Both the position numbers and the translations under genes were made by a program. From CAJQQY01 sp964352225 (GTDB lineage Bacteria; Bacteroidota; Bacteroidia; Chitinophagales; Saprospiraceae), in assembly GCA_964352225.1 (NCBI GenBank), contig CAYGRM010000394.1, forward strand, positions 1-6,259: a DNA stretch of 6,259 nt, read 5' to 3'. The notes under the pieces were generated by a model, which had not been told where the DNA came from, did not search any database, and was given only the letters and a program-made list of their open reading frames with translations. Shown here in pieces: positions 1-6,118 of the stretch (position 1 is the first letter of the stretch; each line of letters opens with the position of its first letter).

Positions 1-136
1 GAATTACTCGCTCGCGTCCATCAACTAATTCTCTTTCATACAGTCCAGCGGGAAGCAAGTAACTCATCAAAGTGGCTAAAATGATGATGCCAAAAAGCAT
101 GGCAACCGGATGAGGAATTTTTTCATACCATTTCAT
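1..136 (-). CDS. YfcC/DcuC-type membrane transporter, N-terminal fragment
   Basis: This is the first 45 codons of a leftward gene cut by the window edge. The peptide starts MKWYEKIPHPVAMLFG and continues as one hydrophobic segment (about residues 11-31) ending in LLPAGLYER. A Pro-His-Pro entry, a first transmembrane helix and a PAG-x-Y-x-R exit followed by a short charged loop is the N-terminal pattern I know from YfcC-like members of the DcuC/C4-dicarboxylate carrier superfamily. These are polytopic inner-membrane carriers of organic acids or amino acids; the substrate cannot be told from this fragment. The start at 136 is chosen because it directly precedes the conserved segment and the leader is A/T-rich with no Shine-Dalgarno site, as is usual in Bacteroidota. 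The family call rests on about 40 residues of remembered pattern; AbgT-type carriers are the main alternative. Confidence 0.72.
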   Translation of the reverse strand, partial: MKWYEKIPHPVAMLFGIIILATLMSYLLPAGLYERELVDGRERVI

Positions 137-300
137 AAATAAGAATTAATTGATTTCTAATTTGAAATGTTGAAAATAGAAAAGTTTTTGTAACCATTAC
201 AATTTAATTGAATTCCAATTCTTAATTTTGGAAAAAAGAAAGCCAGTATTAAGGATAGAATAGCTATAGAAAATGGTCATTTTTTTAGATCTAAGTGACT
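137..300. other. AT-rich intergenic stretch upstream of the transporter
   Basis: There is no convincing gene here. The stretch is very AT-rich and presumably carries the leader and promoter of the leftward transporter gene. The best - strand match to the Bacteroidota promoter is TTG at 200-202 with TATTTTCA at 171-178 (spacer 21). It misses two of the conserved -7 bases, so I do not call it. The stretch ends where the long palindrome begins. Confidence 0.5.
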
Positions 301-587
301 TGGATGGAACGGGGATGACGCGGATTGAGCGGATTTTAGGGGATCTGACGATTACTGTATAGCTTACATAATGTTTTTTTGAATAACGATTTATGAACAA
401 GGATTTGAGATTTGAGAAGTTTGACGAACTAATATGGTTAAATTATCATCGGCAAACTTCTCAAATCCTTAGCGAAGCGTTCCTTGTTCAATATTAGATA
501 TTCAAATTTATTATGTCAATCACATTGCGGTATAACGGGAAAAATCCGCTAAAATCCGCTTGATCCGTGGCATCCGTGTTCCATCAA
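301..587. repeat. 287-base imperfect palindrome (intergenic repeat element)
   Basis: The segment is close to self-complementary over its whole length. The outer arms 301-345 and 543-587 match at 36 of 45 positions and are built from repeated CGGAT-like units (for example GAGCGGATTTTAG). Moving inwards, 366-372 (ACATAAT) pairs with 510-516, 378-385 (TTTGAATA) with 499-506, 395-403 (GAACAAGGA) with 481-489, and 410-423 (ATTTGAGAAGTTTG) perfectly with 453-466. About 29 bases remain as the central loop. The left inner arm contains a direct duplication, GATTTGA twice at 402-415. A nine-to-ten-base insert (about 471-480) and a few indels break the symmetry. CGGATT-rich intergenic repeats are common in Bacteroidota genomes, so I infer a non-autonomous, MITE-like or REP-like element, or two inverted copies of such a repeat. 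No target-site duplication is visible and there is no transposase. Confidence 0.8.
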
Positions 588-616
588 ACAATACTTTAAT
601 TTTAAAAAAACAAAAC

Positions 617-1075
617 ATGAAAAATTTTATACCAATACTTTTACTAATTTCAATTTTCGTTAGTTGCCAAAATAACAATCCACAACTAGAGAAAGAATTA
701 TTAGAAACCAAAGCAAGACTAGCAGTTGCCAATTCAGCTTTGGAAAAGAAAAACGCTACGGCTGAGACTTCTCTAGTCCACGAAGTTTATTTTAATGTTA
801 AAGATGATTTAACTCCTGCTCAGATAGCTCAACTTCACCAAGACATTTTCAAATTAAAAGATATTCCTGTTGTTCATAATTTGGTGGTTGGAGATTTTAA
901 AAACCTAAATGATCCACGAGCCTTGTCTGATTATGAAATCAAAATGTCCATGGAGTTTATAGACGAAAAAGAATATTTAATTTATCAAGCTCATCCAATT
1001 CATTTGGCTTTAAAAAAGACAGCTGGTGATCTATTAGCAGGTCCGCCTGCGACTTATGATTTTATCAAAAAATAA
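617..1075 (+). CDS. Dabb-domain lipoprotein
   Basis: This encodes a 152-residue protein. Residues 1-17 form a lipoprotein signal: a Lys-Asn start, a hydrophobic core and the lipobox FVSC with Cys17 as the lipidated residue. Residues after Cys17 are Gln-Asn-Asn-Asn, lacking the acidic surface-export signal often seen in this phylum, so a periplasm-facing anchor is likelier. Residues 22-50 are a charged, Leu/Ala-rich probable coiled-coil linker. Residues 53-150 match the Dabb (stress-responsive A/B barrel) fold: LVHEVYFNVK, then a helix, IPVVHNLVVGDF, and the late motif YQAHPIHLAL (His126, His129). Dabb proteins are small dimeric ferredoxin-like barrels, mostly of unknown role in bacteria. The ATG at 617 is chosen over a TTG 57 bases upstream because only it places the signal peptide at the N-terminus; the TTG lies inside the palindrome arm. 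The leader is A-rich (AAAAAAACAAAAC). The gene stands alone and converges on the formate dehydrogenase genes. Confidence 0.85.
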   Translation: MKNFIPILLLISIFVSCQNNNPQLEKELLETKARLAVANSALEKKNATAETSLVHEVYFNVKDDLTPAQIAQLHQDIFKLKDIPVVHNLVVGDFKNLNDPRALSDYEIKMSMEFIDEKEYLIYQAHPIHLALKKTAGDLLAGPPATYDFIKK

Positions 1076-1088
1076 ATTTCTCCAATAA

Positions 1089-1120
1089 AAAAGGTCTTTG
1101 AAATAATTCAAAGACCTTTT
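1089..1120. terminator. Bidirectional intrinsic terminator
   Basis: A perfect 14-base-pair stem (1089-1102, AAAAGGTCTTTGAA, with 1107-1120) encloses the four-base loop ATAA. Runs of T on the right and of A on the left give a U-tract in both directions. It sits between the stop codon of the + strand lipoprotein gene (1073-1075) and that of the - strand formate dehydrogenase gene (1146-1148), so it can end both convergent transcripts. Confidence 0.92.
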
Positions 1121-1145
1121 ATTATAACAATATATTCACAAAAAA

Positions 1146-3947
1146 TTATTTCGCTTCAGCCATGGATTTAAATTTACCTTTACTCTTCCGAATTCGAACT
1201 GCCACCACTTTATATTCAGGACACATGGCTTCGGTATCATGAATATCAGAAGTAATATTATTTACCATAATTTCTGGGAAGTGGAAAGTGGTACTCAATA
1301 TTCCAGGTTTCACCTCATCAGTAATTCTTGCTTTGACATCAACCTTTCCCCTTGGCGATTCTAGGCAAACATAATCTCCCTCCGCAATCAAATTCGTTTT
1401 CGCATCCTCTGGATTAATCATCAAATAGTCATCGGTGAGAATCAATTCATTATTTGTTCTTCGAGTCATCGCTCCGCAATTATAATGTTCCAACTCTCGA
1501 TTAGTCGTTAGGATGTATGGATAATCTTTTGCGTGTTCCGTTAACTCTTTGGTTTCCTCAAATGCATTAAATTCAAATTTCCCTTTCCCTCTTTTAAATT
1601 CTGTTTGATGCAAAATTTGAGTATCCGTTCCATCTTTTGCGACCGGCCATTGCTTTCCATTTTGACCAAGGTTTTCCCAGGTAATTCCTGCAAAGAAAGG
1701 AACGATTTGAGAAATCTCTTCCAACATTCCATCAGGCGTATAGTCAGGTTGAGCATAGCCCATTCGATTCATAATGTCCACAATAATTTGACCATCAGGT
1801 TTTGTTCCTGGAATAGGTTCCACCACTTGCCGAACTGCCTGGACTCTTCTTTCTCCATTCGTAAAGGTTCCACTTTTCTCTAAGAAAGATGCTCCTGGTA
1901 AAATAACATCTGCGTATTTCGCAGTTTCAGTCATAAATAATTCTTGAACGATAACTAGGTCTGTTGCTTCGAGTGCCCGAATCACTTTTTGAGTATTCGG
2001 ATCAGTCTGAACTACATCTTCTCCAATGATCCAAATGGCTTTTAATTTACCATCAAGTGCAGCATCGAACATTTCTGGAATTTTAAATCCGATTTCTTTC
2101 GGTACATCCACTCCGTAAAATTCATTGTATTTTCTATTGACATCTTCATTCGTTATATCCAAGTAACCAGCACCTTGATGAGGTTGAACTCCCATGTCTG
2201 CACTACCTTGAACATTGTTTTGACCACGAAGGGGATTCACTCCTACTCCACGTCTTCCGATGTTTCCAGTCAACAAAGCTAAGTCAGCAATTTGCATCAC
2301 AGTAAATGTCCCTTGCGAATGTTCGGTAACTCCCAAACCATGAAAAGACATGGCATTTGGAGCAGTTGCATAAGCCATCGCAGCTTCTCGAACTAATGCT
2401 CGATCAACTCCTGAGACCGCTTCCATTTTATCTAAATCGAGATTTAAAATTTCATTTTTATAATCCTCAAATCCTTCTGTTCGAGCTGAAATAAATGCTT
2501 CGTCGGCCAATCCTTCTGATATGATATAGTACATCATCATATTTAAAACTGCGACATTTGTCCCTGGTCGAAGCGGAATATGATAGGTAGCATATCTTGC
2601 TATTTCTGTTCGTCGAGGATCAATTACAATCGATACATTTCCAGTCTTCATCGCAAACTGTTTCAGCTTCGCTCCAGTAACTGGATGCGCATCAGTTGGG
2701 TTTGCACCGATAACCATGATGCAGTTAGTATCTTTCAAATCATCAATCGAATTCGTTGCTGCACCTGTTCCAAAAGTTCGTTGCATTCCTAGCGCTGTTG
2801 GAGAGTGACAAACTCTAGCACAACCATCAATATTATTCGTTCCAACAACCGCTCGAATAAATTTTTGCATCAAATAATTTTCTTCATTCGTACATCTTGA
2901 AGATGAAATCCCAGCGATGGAATCTGCTCCAAATTCATTTTTATAGGAGGTCAATTTTTCAGCAATATAATCATACACTTCGTCCCAACTTACTTTTTCA
3001 AATTCTCCATTTCGCTTAATCATGGGCGAATTTAACCGCTCAGGATGATCATAAAATTTAAACGCATAGCGTCCTTTCAAGCAAGTGTGCCCTTGATTCA
3101 CTTCAGCATCGTATGGTGCATGGATACTTACCACTTCTCCATTGGTGGTCGAGACATCGAGATTACAACCTACACCACAGTAGGTACAAATCGTTCGAGT
3201 GGTTTCAGTTGCCGTAATTGCTTTGGATTGGAAAATATCAGAAATCGCAGAGGTCGGACAGGCTTGCGAACAAGCGCCACAACTTACACAATCCGACTCC
3301 ATAAATGACTGATTAAATCCTTTAATGATTTGTGTGTCAAAACCTCTGCCTGCCATGCTCAATACAAATTCTCCTTGCACTTCGTCACATGCTCGAACGC
3401 ATCGATAACAATTAATACATTTCGACAAATCAGAAGTCATGTATGGATGACTTAAATCTTTTTCTCGATCCAAATGATTTTCCCCTTCTGGGTATCTCAC
3501 ATTTCTAATGCCAACTTGCGCAGCCACCGTTTGCAACTCACAATTTCCATTCACTTCGCAAGTCAGACAATCTAATGGATGATCTGTCAAAACCAATTCA
3601 ATGATATTTTTTCGTAATTCCAAAATAGATTTCGAATTAGGATAAATATATTGTCCTTGGCCTACAGGAGTATGACATGACGCCATGATCTTGACTTTTC
3701 CATCGGCTTCTAATGCCACCTCGACACTACAAACTCTACACGCTCCAAAAGGATCTAGGTTTGGAGCATCGCAAAGTGTCGGTACTAATTTTTCACCTTT
3801 GTACCTTTTAATAAAAGATAGAATAGTTTCGCCTTCGTTAATTGCAAAAGGTTGATTATTGATGTAAGCAAATTTTACATTTTCGGGGAAAACTGAATTT
3901 TCTCCTTTTATTTCTTTCGATGTGATTTTAAGATTTGCAGATTTCAT
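1146..3947 (-). CDS. fdsA: NAD-linked formate dehydrogenase, catalytic (alpha) subunit
   Basis: This 933-residue molybdo- or tungstoenzyme subunit oxidises formate to CO2, probably in the cytoplasm since there is no signal peptide. Ferredoxin-like [2Fe-2S] ligands are Cys59, 70, 73 and 91. A NuoG-type His-Cys3 [4Fe-4S] site follows at His123, Cys127, 130 and 136. Two further [4Fe-4S] sites are Cys177/180/183/187 and Cys220/223/226/230. The catalytic domain opens with Cys254/257/261/289 and Lys291, the residue that usually bridges cluster and cofactor. The formate dehydrogenase signature ARVCHSPT supplies the metal ligand Cys380, encoded by TGT rather than a selenocysteine TGA, and His381. NPLRGQNNVQG carries the conserved Arg574. 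The C-terminal dinucleotide-binding domain spans about 807-920. Length and domain order fit FdsA of soluble NAD-dependent enzymes; the active-site signature separates it from complex I NuoG. The ATG at 3947 leaves about 23 residues before the ferredoxin domain. The gene follows the diaphorase subunit by 126 bases on the same strand. Confidence 0.93.
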   Translation of the reverse strand: MKSANLKITSKEIKGENSVFPENVKFAYINNQPFAINEGETILSFIKRYKGEKLVPTLCDAPNLDPFGACRVCSVEVALEADGKVKIMASCHTPVGQGQYIYPNSKSILELRKNIIELVLTDHPLDCLTCEVNGNCELQTVAAQVGIRNVRYPEGENHLDREKDLSHPYMTSDLSKCINCYRCVRACDEVQGEFVLSMAGRGFDTQIIKGFNQSFMESDCVSCGACSQACPTSAISDIFQSKAITATETTRTICTYCGVGCNLDVSTTNGEVVSIHAPYDAEVNQGHTCLKGRYAFKFYDHPERLNSPMIKRNGEFEKVSWDEVYDYIAEKLTSYKNEFGADSIAGISSSRCTNEENYLMQKFIRAVVGTNNIDGCARVCHSPTALGMQRTFGTGAATNSIDDLKDTNCIMVIGANPTDAHPVTGAKLKQFAMKTGNVSIVIDPRRTEIARYATYHIPLRPGTNVAVLNMMMYYIISEGLADEAFISARTEGFEDYKNEILNLDLDKMEAVSGVDRALVREAAMAYATAPNAMSFHGLGVTEHSQGTFTVMQIADLALLTGNIGRRGVGVNPLRGQNNVQGSADMGVQPHQGAGYLDITNEDVNRKYNEFYGVDVPKEIGFKIPEMFDAALDGKLKAIWIIGEDVVQTDPNTQKVIRALEATDLVIVQELFMTETAKYADVILPGASFLEKSGTFTNGERRVQAVRQVVEPIPGTKPDGQIIVDIMNRMGYAQPDYTPDGMLEEISQIVPFFAGITWENLGQNGKQWPVAKDGTDTQILHQTEFKRGKGKFEFNAFEETKELTEHAKDYPYILTTNRELEHYNCGAMTRRTNNELILTDDYLMINPEDAKTNLIAEGDYVCLESPRGKVDVKARITDEVKPGILSTTFHFPEIMVNNITSDIHDTEAMCPEYKVVAVRIRKSKGKFKSMAEAK

Positions 3948-4073
3948 ATCGTTGATTTTTTTTAGCCATTTCTAAAATAAAATGGGTAATGAATTTCTAT
4001 CTAATGTTTTACGTCTTCATTTTTTTTCTTGACAAAAAAAACGAAAGGCATTTAAGACAAAAAATACATTTCC
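3948..4073 (-). other. 126-base spacer between the two formate dehydrogenase genes
   Basis: This AT-rich spacer has long T and A runs and no convincing gene. No hairpin precedes the T-runs, so I see no terminator, and read-through from the upstream gene is expected. A short interrupted inverted repeat, CCATTT (3966-3971) with AAATGG (3980-3985), lies just before the downstream start. TATTTTAG on the - strand within it differs at one position from the Bacteroidota -7 element but has no good -33 partner. A secondary promoter or RNA-processing site is possible but not shown. The gap is wide for two subunits of one enzyme. Confidence 0.4.
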
Positions 4074-5726
4074 CTAATTAAAATATTCCTTCAACTCACT
4101 TTCAAAATATTGCAAAGCATTTCTAACCGGCAACGGAATCCCACCACCATGCGCACAAAGCGATCCTTGTTCCAAAGTCGTTAATAAATCGGTAAATAAT
4201 TTCATATCTATTTTATAATCAGAATTCAATGCTTTGGTAGATAATTCATGACCACGTTTTGTTCCTAATCGACAAGGGAAACATTTTCCACAACTTTCAT
4301 ACGCAGCAAAGTCAAATAAGTGTTCAATAAATTTCATTATTGGAAAATCCTCAGGAACGGAAACTACCGATGCATGACCGAGCAGAAAACCATTTTGAGA
4401 AAATGATTCAAAGTCTAACGTCAAATCACCAATTTTCGAAACTGGCACTAAACCACCTAATGGCCCTCCAATTTGCAAAGCCTTTACTGGTCTTTTAAAA
4501 CCTCCTCCTAAGTCGTAAACGATTTTAGAAAGCGGTGTTCCCATTTCCACTTCGTACATGCCCGGTTGGTTAAATAAACTATCCAAGGAAACCAACTTAG
4601 TTCCTGATGATCGTTCGGTACCGATTGATTTCCAAGCCGCTCCCCCATTTTCCAAGATAAAATGAAGCGTTGCTAAAGTTTCGACATTGTTGACCACAGT
4701 CGGTTTATTGAATAATCCGCGTTGTGCTGGATAAGGTGGGCGAATCCGAACTTCTGGTCTTTGCCCTTCAATAGAATTGATCAAGGCAGTTTCTTCACCA
4801 CAGATATAAGAACCTTGCGCTTGGATAATTTTTAAATCAAACTTAAATCCGCTGCCTTCGATATTTTTTCCAATCAAACCTTCTGCGCGTAATTCATCGA
4901 TAGCATTTTGGCAAATGATTGCTGACTCAGGGTACTCTGCTCGAATGTATAGAATGCCATATTCTGCTCCAGTCACATATCCCGAAATCATCATCCCAAA
5001 CAAAACAGCATGGGGCTGATGCTCCAATAAATATCTGTCAGAATAAGCACCTGGATCTCCTTCGTCAGCATTACAAATAATAAATTTAGTATCAGCTACT
5101 TCTCTGCTACAAAACTCTAATTTGAGTCCCATTGGAAAACCGGCTCCTCCCCGACCTCGAACGTTCGAAGTTTTTATTTCTGCTAAAATATCTGCTGCAT
5201 CCTTTTTTAAAGCAGCTCGAAATGGAGCATAATATTCAGTAATATTTGAAAAAGGTTTAGTTAAAATTTCTTGCCCAGAAGCTTGGATATGGTAGGAGTC
5301 TTGGTTTTTATCAGTCTCCGTATTTATAATGTTAGAAATATCATCTAAGGCATTTCCAGAATAGTTTTTTCCATTTAGATGGAAGGCACTATTTTCATGA
5401 CATCGACCAAGACAAGTCATATGACCTATTTCGTCCGCTTGAAAATGATTACTTAATTCAGCTGAAACTTTTTCTTGAGTTCCTGCACAAATGCAAGCAG
5501 TTCCGTTGCAGACGTAAGCTTTCTTCCCTTGATTTTCAGGTTTTAAAAAATCATAAAAGGTAGCTGTTCCATAAGTATTGGCTGTTCCAATTAAAAACTC
5601 CTTGGCTAATTTGTCTAATTCTTCAATACTTGGAGTGCCGTCAGGTTTCGCTAATTCACCGATTCGGTTGAATAAATTGTCTTCTATTCCCTTGCGACCT
5701 GATAATTCACTTAAATTTTTTGACAT
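4074..5726 (-). CDS. fdsB: Formate dehydrogenase diaphorase subunit, fused NuoE-NuoF type (beta)
   Basis: This 550-residue protein takes electrons from the catalytic subunit and reduces NAD+. Residues about 15-135 form a NuoE-like domain: a helical part ending YGTATFYDFL, then a thioredoxin-like [2Fe-2S] site with Cys73, Cys78, Cys105 and Cys109. A variable linker (about 135-155) leads to a NuoF-like domain. There GRGGAGFP (191-198) is the nucleotide-binding glycine loop, NADEGDPGAYSDR (219-231) and YICGEETALINSIEG (307-321) line the FMN pocket, about 375-450 is an SLBB-type region, and Cys479, 482, 485 and 524 bind a [4Fe-4S] cluster. As I know the families, GDPGA in place of the complex I residues is typical of NuoF relatives in formate dehydrogenases and HndC-like hydrogenases. 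The fusion merges what FdsG and FdsB do as separate proteins, so the symbol is by analogy. It is the first gene of the unit, with the catalytic gene 126 bases downstream. The start at 5726 has an AT-rich leader and no Shine-Dalgarno site. Confidence 0.9.
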   Translation of the reverse strand: MSKNLSELSGRKGIEDNLFNRIGELAKPDGTPSIEELDKLAKEFLIGTANTYGTATFYDFLKPENQGKKAYVCNGTACICAGTQEKVSAELSNHFQADEIGHMTCLGRCHENSAFHLNGKNYSGNALDDISNIINTETDKNQDSYHIQASGQEILTKPFSNITEYYAPFRAALKKDAADILAEIKTSNVRGRGGAGFPMGLKLEFCSREVADTKFIICNADEGDPGAYSDRYLLEHQPHAVLFGMMISGYVTGAEYGILYIRAEYPESAIICQNAIDELRAEGLIGKNIEGSGFKFDLKIIQAQGSYICGEETALINSIEGQRPEVRIRPPYPAQRGLFNKPTVVNNVETLATLHFILENGGAAWKSIGTERSSGTKLVSLDSLFNQPGMYEVEMGTPLSKIVYDLGGGFKRPVKALQIGGPLGGLVPVSKIGDLTLDFESFSQNGFLLGHASVVSVPEDFPIMKFIEHLFDFAAYESCGKCFPCRLGTKRGHELSTKALNSDYKIDMKLFTDLLTTLEQGSLCAHGGGIPLPVRNALQYFESELKEYFN

Positions 5727-5780
5727 AATGGGTTTTGTAAATAGTTAGGATTTATTTATATTTTTAAAAAATAGACGCCA

Positions 5781-5810
5781 CTAAAATATATAATTTGAAG
5801 GGGGATTCAA
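5781..5810 (-). promoter_or_regulatory. Probable Bacteroidota promoter of the formate dehydrogenase genes
   Basis: Reading the - strand, TTG (5810-5808) is followed after 19 bases by TATTTTAG (5788-5781). This matches the Bacteroidota consensus TTG-N19-TAnnTTTG except for one base of the -7 element. It would start transcription near 5774, giving a leader of roughly 45-50 bases before the ATG at 5726. A second register, TATATTTT with a 17-base spacer, is also one mismatch from consensus. Confidence 0.5.
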
Positions 5811-5827
5811 AGGAAAAGAATATTCTT
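5794..5827. promoter_or_regulatory. Two inverted repeats at the formate dehydrogenase promoter
   Basis: Site one is TTTGAA (5794-5799), six bases (GGGGGA), then TTCAAA (5806-5811). It overlaps the proposed -33 element and lies inside the promoter spacer. Site two is the perfect 12-base palindrome AAGAATATTCTT (5816-5827), immediately upstream of the -33 element. The positions are right for binding by a dimeric regulator, the first as a repressor site and the second possibly as an activator site. Short AT-rich palindromes also arise by chance in such DNA, and I do not recognise either as the site of a named regulator. Confidence 0.35.
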
Positions 5828-5900
5828 ATTTAGGTAAGTTTTAGCAAATGACTAAGGAAAAATTAAAAATAAAAGAAGTGAAACTTTCTAGTTTTTTCCT

Positions 5901-5930
5901 TTGTTAGTTCAACAGCAATTAATACATTTG
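5901..5930 (+). promoter_or_regulatory. Bacteroidota housekeeping promoter of the tRNA gene
   Basis: TTG (5901-5903), a 19-base spacer and TACATTTG (5923-5930) match the Bacteroidota primary sigma factor consensus TTG / TAnnTTTG exactly. Transcription would begin near 5937, about 30 bases before the mature tRNA at 5968. This is also the best evidence in the window for the phylum. Confidence 0.85.
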
Positions 5931-5967
5931 CGGTTCATTCGAAGAGATTAACTTTTCTTCACATCCA

Positions 5968-6041
5968 GGCTCCGTAGTTCAACTGGATAGAATTTCGGAT
6001 TTCGGCTCCGAAGGTCGCAGGTTCGAACCCTGCCGGGGTCA
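5968..6041 (+). tRNA. tRNA-Arg (anticodon UCG)
   Basis: A complete 74-base cloverleaf can be drawn by hand. The acceptor stem is GGCTCCG with CGGGGTC, including two G-U pairs, followed by discriminator A at 6041. The D stem GTTC/GAAT encloses loop AACTGGATA. The anticodon stem TCGGA/TCCGA encloses loop TTTCGGC, which puts anticodon TCG at 6002-6004. The variable loop has five bases. The T stem GCAGG/CCTGC encloses the canonical loop TTCGAAC. The anticodon reads arginine codons CGA and probably CGG. The 3' CCA is not encoded and must be added by nucleotidyltransferase. The gene has its own promoter and terminator. Confidence 0.95.
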
Positions 6042-6047
6042 CAAAAC

Positions 6048-6091
6048 AAATGCGTAACTCATTGACAATCAATTTGTTACGCATTTTTTTT
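6048..6091 (+). terminator. Intrinsic terminator after tRNA-Arg
   Basis: An 11-base-pair outer stem (6048-6058, AAATGCGTAAC, with 6076-6086) continues past a two-base internal loop into a five-pair inner stem ATTGA/TCAAT (6061-6065, 6069-6073) with loop CAA. Eight T residues (6084-6091) follow. The - strand side of the stem is also followed by a T-rich run, so it may terminate the leftward gene that ends at 6119 as well. Confidence 0.9.
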
Positions 6092-6118
6092 ATACTGTCT
6101 TGGTTGGAAATCCAAAAA

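Noticed and set aside
171..202. Promoter for the leftward transporter gene
   Set aside because: TTG-N21-TATTTTCA misses two conserved -7 bases and has a long spacer; too weak to call in such AT-rich DNA.
197..400. Leftward 67-residue open frame
   Set aside because: It lies largely in the left half of the long palindrome and has no recognisable domain; its composition follows the repeat sequence.
560..616. Upstream TTG start extending the lipoprotein by 19 residues
   Set aside because: It would bury the signal peptide behind 19 polar residues, and the added part is encoded by the palindrome arm.
520..732. Leftward 70-residue open frame
   Set aside because: It is antisense to the lipoprotein gene's signal peptide and the palindrome arm; the + strand reading is clearly the coding one.
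2808..2810. Possible selenocysteine at the formate dehydrogenase active site
   Set aside because: The codon on the - strand is TGT, a normal cysteine, and the frame continues without any internal TGA.
1541..3308. Four open frames of 70-92 residues overlapping the large formate dehydrogenase gene (1541-1756, 1605-1883, 2580-2792, 3045-3308)
   Set aside because: They are shadows of a gene whose own frame shows every expected motif.
1146..3947. Complex I NuoG instead of formate dehydrogenase
   Set aside because: The ARVCHSPT and NPLRGQNNVQG active-site signatures are those of formate dehydrogenases, and no other complex I genes lie nearby.
5851..5905. Long-range hairpin AAGGAAAAA with TTTTTCCTT between the divergent promoters
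   Set aside because: The arms are low-complexity A/T runs about 36 bases apart; expected by chance here.
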